Shown here piece by piece: positions 59,007 through 64,000 of a DNA stretch of 64,000 nt (position 1 is its first letter; each line of letters starts with the position of its first letter). The position numbers and the translations under genes are program-made. The notes beneath the pieces were generated by a model. The model did no database searches. It was not told the DNA's origin and was given only the letters and a program-made list of their open reading frames with translations. The stretch comes from Flavisolibacter ginsengisoli DSM 18119 (GTDB lineage Bacteria > Bacteroidota > Bacteroidia > Chitinophagales > Chitinophagaceae). Location of the stretch: the NCBI RefSeq assembly GCF_900129295.1, contig NZ_FQUU01000012.1, positions 1 through 64,000 on the forward strand. Reading direction: 5' to 3'.

Positions 59007-59511
59007 ATTGAGGTCGGATATCAATTCCCGTCAAGTAGCCATCTCCTACCATATTGCAATGATGTTGTAAAAGCGCACATCAATTGTTTTTATGCTATAC
59101 CAGACAGCTATTTGAACTGTGACAATAAGGGTTATCATTTGTAAATAAAAGAAATAAAAACATAAACAAAAGGACCCTGAAAACGCAAATTCAATTTATT
59201 TACCCTGCAGTCTCCTGGTGATTATAACATTAACTTTTTAACTACCAGCATAAGGCTTGCCCGGTAGCATGACAATTTTACTGGAATTTATTATTGCTGT
59301 CAACCTTTTTAAGTATTGTACAGCTTAATCTAAGCCATTTATGCAACGCCTATGTGCCGCCTATGTAACGCCTTTGTGCCGCCTATGTAACGGCTCTTTA
59401 AGAAGGCGGCACAAAGGTGTTGCATACCCTTTACATAGGGGCTATAAGGCCAGGACAAATGGCAATTTGTCAGAATTTTATACTGGCAATTACTCCTATC
59501 CCTGGTAACTC
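59007..59511. other. Intergenic region with the second 11-nt repeat array
   Basis: About 505 bases between DUF2809 and the amidohydrolase gene. The right part holds the array at 59348-59437; the left part (59007-59330) is AT-rich with no gene, hairpin or clear promoter seen. Confidence 0.6.
59348..59437. repeat. 11-nt tandem array with inverted 11-nt units (second locus)
   Basis: Four direct units GCCTATGTGCC, GCCTATGTAAC, GCCTTTGTGCC, GCCTATGTAAC (59348-59391), a short gap, then three 11-nt units in the opposite sense (59405-59415, 59416-59426, 59427-59437: GGCGGCACAAA, GGTGTTGCATA, CCCTTTACATA). The arms 59362-59383 and 59405-59426 match as an inverted repeat at 20 of 22 positions. Same architecture and period as at 29930-30025, different unit, with a shared CTATG core. 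Confidence 0.85.
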
Positions 59512-61110
59512 TCAAAAGCTTTTTACAGTTGCAGGCATAGTCATTTCATTCTTAAGGGTCATGCCGTTGCGGGTACCCAGGTGCTGCCCATTCTCCACCA
59601 CCAGTTGCCCGTTTACTATCACATATTGGAAGCCCACCGAGTAGGCATGTGGCTGATCGTACGTGGAAAGATCCCTGACCTGTTTTTCATCAAAAACAAG
59701 GATGTCGGCGGCCATACCTTCTTTAAGTATTCCCCTGTCCTTTAACCCAAATTTCTGTGCGGGTAGGGAGGTCATGCGGCGGACCGCTTCTTCAAGCGAG
59801 AGAACCTTTTCATCCCGAACATATTTGCTTAATACCCGGGCATTGGTGCCATAACCCCTAGGGTGTGGTGCTCCCTGGTTGAAGATGCGTATGGATGCAT
59901 CGCAGGCAAACATGTTGAAGGGATATTGCATGATCCTTTTCACGTCTTCATCAGACATGCCATGGAATACCATGCCGGCACCACCGGCCTCCATCATATC
60001 CATTACTGTTTCTGCTTCCTGTTTGATCTTGTGTTTCCTGCCCTTCAGCCGGTTGATCTCTTCGATGTTTTTGCCGTTGTAAGTAGTATCTGCTTTGAAG
60101 TAGGCTACATAGGCATAACTCAGGTGTTTGAGTTTGCGCTTTTTCAGCTTTCCTTTTATGTATTGATATACATATTCCCTCACTTCGGGTCGTTGAAGTC
60201 TGGCCTTTATAGAGTCAGCTCCATCAGCTAATATTTCATCAGGCAGCAGGGTGCTTAAAGAAGTACTGCTGGCCGTGTAGGGATACTGGTCAATGGTGAC
60301 ATCAATACCTTCTTCCCTTGCTTTAACGATCATGGCCACCGTTTCTTTACTCCTGCCCCAGTTTTGCTGGCCACTGAGTTTGAAATGAGAGATCTCTACC
60401 GGCAAGTGCGCTTCCCTTCCAATAAGCAATGCTTCGTCAATGGCCTGTGTTACACTGTCGCCCTCATCACGCATATGAGAAGCATAGACACCTTTGTAAC
60501 GGGCAGCTACTTTAGCCAGCCTTACTATTTCATCCGTTCCGGCATAAGTGCCCGGAATATAAATAAGACCTGTACTTAAACCAACAGCTCCATCCTTCAT
60601 GGCCTGGTCAACAATACCTTCCATGCGCTGCATTTCTTCTTCAGTGGGTTTCCGGTTGGCCGTTCCCATTACCGACTTCCGCACATCATTATGACCGATA
60701 AGTGTGGCTACATTGATGGAAAGCCTGGTTGAATCCAGTTGCTCAAAATATCTTTTAATATCCAGCCGGGAAGCGCCGCAATTGCCAGTAACTACGGTGG
60801 TGACACCGTCCATGATAAAATTGTTGGCTGTAGGGTTTTTCTGTTCATCACCTTCTATATGTGTATGCACATCTATGAAGCCGGGGCTAATGATCATATT
60901 GGCCGCATCAATGGTTTTTGAAGCAGTGATGCCTGCACAATTTCCAAGCTTTATGATCTTTCCATTTTTTATGGCAACATCACCATACCTCCACGAGTTA
61001 CCCGTACCGTCAAGTATCCGACCATTCTTTATTAGAATATCAGCCGTTTCCTGTGCCCTTGCACCTGCAGAAAAGAGGACCAGGAAAAGAAAGGAGCAAA
61101 AAGTTTTCAT
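59512..61110 (-). CDS. D-aminoacylase-like secreted amidohydrolase
   Basis: A 532-residue exported enzyme with signal peptide ending AGARAQ. It has the amidohydrolase fold of N-acyl-D-amino-acid deacylases: an N-terminal beta part (DILIKNGRILDGTGNSWRYG), metal ligands in GFIDVHTHIEGDE, the Cys ligand in VTGNCGASRLD, and His residues in YASHMRDEGDS and VEISHFKLSGQQNWG; the Asp ligand is in FACDASIRIF. It would hydrolyse N-acyl-D-amino acids or related dipeptides and lactams, perhaps wall-derived, in the periplasm. It is divergent from the beta-lactamase-like gene, 99 bp away, which also suits wall-peptide processing. Confidence 0.92.
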   Translation of the reverse strand: MKTFCSFLFLVLFSAGARAQETADILIKNGRILDGTGNSWRYGDVAIKNGKIIKLGNCAGITASKTIDAANMIISPGFIDVHTHIEGDEQKNPTANNFIMDGVTTVVTGNCGASRLDIKRYFEQLDSTRLSINVATLIGHNDVRKSVMGTANRKPTEEEMQRMEGIVDQAMKDGAVGLSTGLIYIPGTYAGTDEIVRLAKVAARYKGVYASHMRDEGDSVTQAIDEALLIGREAHLPVEISHFKLSGQQNWGRSKETVAMIVKAREEGIDVTIDQYPYTASSTSLSTLLPDEILADGADSIKARLQRPEVREYVYQYIKGKLKKRKLKHLSYAYVAYFKADTTYNGKNIEEINRLKGRKHKIKQEAETVMDMMEAGGAGMVFHGMSDEDVKRIMQYPFNMFACDASIRIFNQGAPHPRGYGTNARVLSKYVRDEKVLSLEEAVRRMTSLPAQKFGLKDRGILKEGMAADILVFDEKQVRDLSTYDQPHAYSVGFQYVIVNGQLVVENGQHLGTRNGMTLKNEMTMPATVKSF

Positions 61111-61209
61111 GTTCTAAAGTTATTGTAAGCCAGTGATGATGGATGGAATTGATGTATCCTGCCTTAGCTTAAGTAAATAGATTAAATTGGAATCACAAAG
61201 ACCTAAGAT

Positions 61210-62739
61210 ATGAAGCCTGTTGTATTAGTTGTTATCGCTTCGCTGCTTTTAACCATTTCATTTGCCCAGACCACATATAATCCTCCTTTTTTTGTAGACA
61301 GCAACCGGTTAGAAAAAGTAAAGAGCACAAAGGCAGTAATAGAAGCGCTTTACCGGCAGCAGGCTGAAAAAAATCATTTTCCGGGCATTGTATACGGTGT
61401 AATGGTAGATGGGAAGCTGGCGTATACAGGCAGCTATGGCTACACAAACATTGAAAAGAAGATCCCTGCATCCAATACATCCTGCTTCAGGATCGCTTCT
61501 ATGAGCAAGAGCTTTACTGCCATGGCCATCCTTCAGTTGAGGGACGCAGGCAAACTAAGTCTTGACGATGTGGCCTGGAAGTATATACCGGAAATGAAAA
61601 ATATTAATTATCTCACTACAGATGCGCCGGTTATAACTATCCGTCACCTGCTAACGCACGCTGCAGGTTTCCCGGAAGACAATCCATGGGGCGACAGGCA
61701 ACTGGAGGATACAGATAAGGACTTGCTGCAAACCATAGCAAAAGTCTCTTTCTCCAATGTGCCGGGTATTGCCTACGAATACAGCAACCTTGGTTTTGCA
61801 TTGCTGGGCAAGATCATTACCAATGTAACCAGGATGCCTTACCAGCAATACATCACCGAACATATATTCAGGCCATTGGGCATGACTCATACTTACTACG
61901 AATATGCTAAAGTGCCGGATTCATTATTAGCGCATGGATACAGGTGGGAGAACAATCAATGGAAAGAAGAGGCATTGCTGCATGATGGCTCTTATGGGGC
62001 TATGGGTGGCATTATTACTACTATGGAAGATTTTGCCAGGTATATGCAACTGCAGCTTTCGGCATGGCCCGCAAGGAACGGAGCTGAAAATAAGGTCTTA
62101 AAAAGAAGCTCATTACGTGAAATGCAAAAGGCTGCCAACTTCAGCAGCCTGAATGCACAATTTAAATATGCCAGTGGGCGCAGTTGTCCCACAGCCGCCG
62201 CCTATGCCTACGGACTCCGCTGGCTTACAGATTGTGACAACAGGATATTTGTTGGTCATACAGGTGGCTTACCGGGTTTTGGCAGCAACTGGACCATCAT
62301 GCCCGATTATGGGATTGGAGTGGTTTGTTTTGGAAATGTTACCTATGCCCCAACTGCGGTTTTTAATTTATCAGTGTTGGATACACTGGTAAGCCTGGCA
62401 GGTTTGAAAAAAAGAGCCATACCTTCCTCAGCTATATTAGAACAGAGGAAACAAGAGCTGGTGAAATTGTTACCAGGTTGGAACAACGCCAAACAACCGG
62501 GCATTTTTGCAGAAAACTTTTTTGCCGATTATTCACTGGATGCACTTAAAAAAGAATCAGCACGCTTATATGAAAAAGCAGGAAGAATAACAGCCGTAGA
62601 AGAACTGGTACCTGAAAATAATTTAAGAGGCAGCTTTATTTTAAAAGGTGAAAAAGCAAACATCAAGATAAGCTTTACCCTGACTCCTGAGCATCCTGCA
62701 TTGATACAGGAGTATCACATCACTGAAATAGCAAAATAA
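61210..62739 (+). CDS. Secreted serine hydrolase of the beta-lactamase class C type
   Basis: A 509-residue exported enzyme, signal peptide MKPVVLVVIASLLLTISFAQ. The penicillin-recognising fold has the SxxK motif as SMSK (Ser97, Lys100) in RIASMSKSFTAM, the YxN motif as YSN (Tyr191) in EYSNLGFALLGKII, and the third box HTG in VGHTGGLPGFGS. Such proteins are D-aminopeptidases, esterases or peptidase-like rather than resistance enzymes. A C-terminal ~100-residue extension is beta-rich. Next to the D-aminoacylase-like gene in divergent orientation, so both may process D-amino-acid peptides. Confidence 0.92.
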   Translation: MKPVVLVVIASLLLTISFAQTTYNPPFFVDSNRLEKVKSTKAVIEALYRQQAEKNHFPGIVYGVMVDGKLAYTGSYGYTNIEKKIPASNTSCFRIASMSKSFTAMAILQLRDAGKLSLDDVAWKYIPEMKNINYLTTDAPVITIRHLLTHAAGFPEDNPWGDRQLEDTDKDLLQTIAKVSFSNVPGIAYEYSNLGFALLGKIITNVTRMPYQQYITEHIFRPLGMTHTYYEYAKVPDSLLAHGYRWENNQWKEEALLHDGSYGAMGGIITTMEDFARYMQLQLSAWPARNGAENKVLKRSSLREMQKAANFSSLNAQFKYASGRSCPTAAAYAYGLRWLTDCDNRIFVGHTGGLPGFGSNWTIMPDYGIGVVCFGNVTYAPTAVFNLSVLDTLVSLAGLKKRAIPSSAILEQRKQELVKLLPGWNNAKQPGIFAENFFADYSLDALKKESARLYEKAGRITAVEELVPENNLRGSFILKGEKANIKISFTLTPEHPALIQEYHITEIAK

Positions 62740-62764
62740 CCAGCATTCACGGCATTCTGCTTTA

Positions 62765-63988
62765 TTACAAATAGCTTAACCACCACTGCCTGTGTGTTTG
62801 CTTATAGTTGCTGAACCATTTGCACACCGGGTATAATGAAAGCACTACAAACATCCATACAGCATATACCACCCAAAGAGAGTAACCCTCACCCGGAATG
62901 ATGAAGTTGGCAAAGCCTTGCGATGCGCCTTTCATTCCTTCAGAAAAACTGTGGCCTCTTGATAAAAAAAGCAAAGCACTCAGGATATGTATCAGGAAGA
63001 AATGAAGCACATAATAAAAGAATGGAACACGACCATACACTGTTATGAACCGGGTAAGCGTATTCTTTGCAGTTCCAGCCCAGGCAATAAATAAAAGTGC
63101 TGGGCCAATTGTCATGCACATATACAACAGGGAAGGTGGATATTTATGGGTATTAATAAATGAAAAGAAGGTAAATAACTGGTTCTTTTGCACCGTCCAG
63201 GGCCCCGGATCCCCATAAATATTAATGGTTCTTAAGGCAATGAATAAAAGTATGATACCAACCCCCAGGAAAGTCAACAGCTTTTTGCGTTGGTAGCCAT
63301 CATAGCTGGTAAACAATTTTCCAAAGCAATAACCCAGCATCATCAATCCTGTCCAGGGAAGAAATGGATACATAATAAGCAAGCTATGGTCGCCCCAAAG
63401 AGGAAAGAAGCCCTGGTGATGTAAAAAGGCATAACCCATGCTATAGTTGGGAGCATGCCTTGCCTCATAAAAATCAAGAAGGTTATGACCCAATACAATC
63501 ATTAAACCTAGCGCAAGGATCAATGGGAATGGAAGCCATATAACAAGACCAAGTATGATCATGCTAATACCTATTGACCAGATGGTTTGCAGGCCTATGA
63601 TACTATAATGAAGATCGAAGGAAAAAGAAAAATTAATGATAATGATCTCCACCAAGACCAGCCAAAAGCCCCTTGTGATCAAAAACCTGCTGAGCTCTTT
63701 ATTGCTTTTACGCATATGCTGGAACCAACCGGAAGTTCCGGCCAGGAAAACAAATACAGGCGCACAATAATGGGTGATCCAGCGGGTGAGGAACAGTGCA
63801 GGTGCAGTAGTAGCCATATTCAATGGATCATCGCTAAAGCCGGTGACATGAAAAAAATCTCTGACATGGTCTAGTGCCATAATGATCATTACAAAACCAC
63901 GCAGCAAATCAATAGATTCTACCCTGTAGGATAATCTCTTAAGAGGAATAGAGGTTTGCGAAATAGGTGCAGCCAGTACCTGTTCCAT
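62765..63988 (-). CDS. DUF1624 membrane acyltransferase-like protein
   Basis: A 407-residue membrane protein with about ten hydrophobic helices. After a polar start, RVESIDLLRGFVMIIMALDH (residues ~23-42) is the DUF1624 signature, and APVFVFLAGTSGWF and FYYVLHFFLIHILSALLFL follow. DUF1624 is related to heparan-alpha-glucosaminide N-acetyltransferases, so sugar acylation at the membrane is possible. It is a distant cousin of the NagX-like protein at 43990-45126. It converges on the serine hydrolase gene with 25 bp between stops. The start codon is 12 bases from the right edge. Confidence 0.88.
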   Translation of the reverse strand: MEQVLAAPISQTSIPLKRLSYRVESIDLLRGFVMIIMALDHVRDFFHVTGFSDDPLNMATTAPALFLTRWITHYCAPVFVFLAGTSGWFQHMRKSNKELSRFLITRGFWLVLVEIIIINFSFSFDLHYSIIGLQTIWSIGISMIILGLVIWLPFPLILALGLMIVLGHNLLDFYEARHAPNYSMGYAFLHHQGFFPLWGDHSLLIMYPFLPWTGLMMLGYCFGKLFTSYDGYQRKKLLTFLGVGIILLFIALRTINIYGDPGPWTVQKNQLFTFFSFINTHKYPPSLLYMCMTIGPALLFIAWAGTAKNTLTRFITVYGRVPFFYYVLHFFLIHILSALLFLSRGHSFSEGMKGASQGFANFIIPGEGYSLWVVYAVWMFVVLSLYPVCKWFSNYKQTHRQWWLSYL

Positions 63989-64000
63989 ACAATAAGTTTA

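Noticed and set aside
59348-59437. Terminator of the amidohydrolase gene
   Set aside because: The inverted arms could fold, but no T run follows on the minus strand and the tandem units are not explained by a terminator.
1-64000. tRNA, rRNA, insertion sequence or prophage
   Set aside because: I looked in all gaps for cloverleaf-like or transposase-like sequence and found none; a tRNA scan would be decisive.

Overview
The window looks like a chromosomal segment of a Bacteroidota bacterium, most likely a member of the Chitinophagaceae (family-level inference, no search run). Reasons: a type IX secretion C-terminal sorting domain, SprB-like repeats, SusC-style carboxypeptidase-regulatory/beta-barrel receptor, families typical of the phylum (DUF4290, DUF2911, DUF7793, DUF2807), a Cys-to-Asp MurA, and several promoters with the phylum's -33 TTG / -7 TAnnTTTG signature. 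I see no rRNA, tRNA, CRISPR array, insertion sequence or prophage.

Layout. 1-1460: 3'-truncated secreted SGNH hydrolase with duplicated CBM6 modules. 1.6-4 kb: MarR regulator and long acyl-CoA dehydrogenase. 4-9 kb: membrane and housekeeping genes (cdsA, CPBP protease, dusB, glutathione peroxidase). 9-12.7 kb: large type IX-secreted protein with five six-cysteine repeats. 12.7-22.5 kb: small conserved genes, a deoxyhypusine-synthase-like enzyme, then a leftward run gmk - CNNM/CorC - tatC - rpiB - M28 peptidase, and an AraC-type regulator. 22.5-31 kb: outer-membrane beta-barrel receptor, nitroreductase, an orphan repeat-rich cytoplasmic protein, murA, DUF4290, DUF2807. 31-39.4 kb: FAH-family hydrolase, receiver protein, M48 protease, L,D-transpeptidase and several small stress/membrane proteins.

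39.4-45.5 kb is a leftward gene cluster (lipoprotein, NagX-like membrane acetyltransferase, Tat-signal Gfo/Idh/MocA oxidoreductase, DUF1080 protein, large clan GH-A-like lipoprotein) that resembles carbohydrate utilisation through oxidised (3-keto) sugar chemistry; tatC at 18.6 kb could export the oxidoreductase. 50.6-55.9 kb carries an S9 peptidase, a GH5-CBM6 enzyme and a GH30 enzyme, again secreted glycan breakdown. 57.9-58.5 kb is a Doc-type toxin with an unusual small antitoxin. 59.5-64 kb holds a D-aminoacylase-like amidohydrolase, a class C beta-lactamase-like hydrolase and a second acyltransferase-like membrane protein.

The least explained structure is in non-coding DNA: two intergenic arrays (29930-30025 and 59348-59437) built the same way from 11-nt tandem units followed by inverted 11-nt units in phase, sharing a CTATG core but otherwise different in sequence; plus 7-nt and 8-nt arrays elsewhere. 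Several promoters sit so close to the start codon that the transcripts should be leaderless or nearly so.
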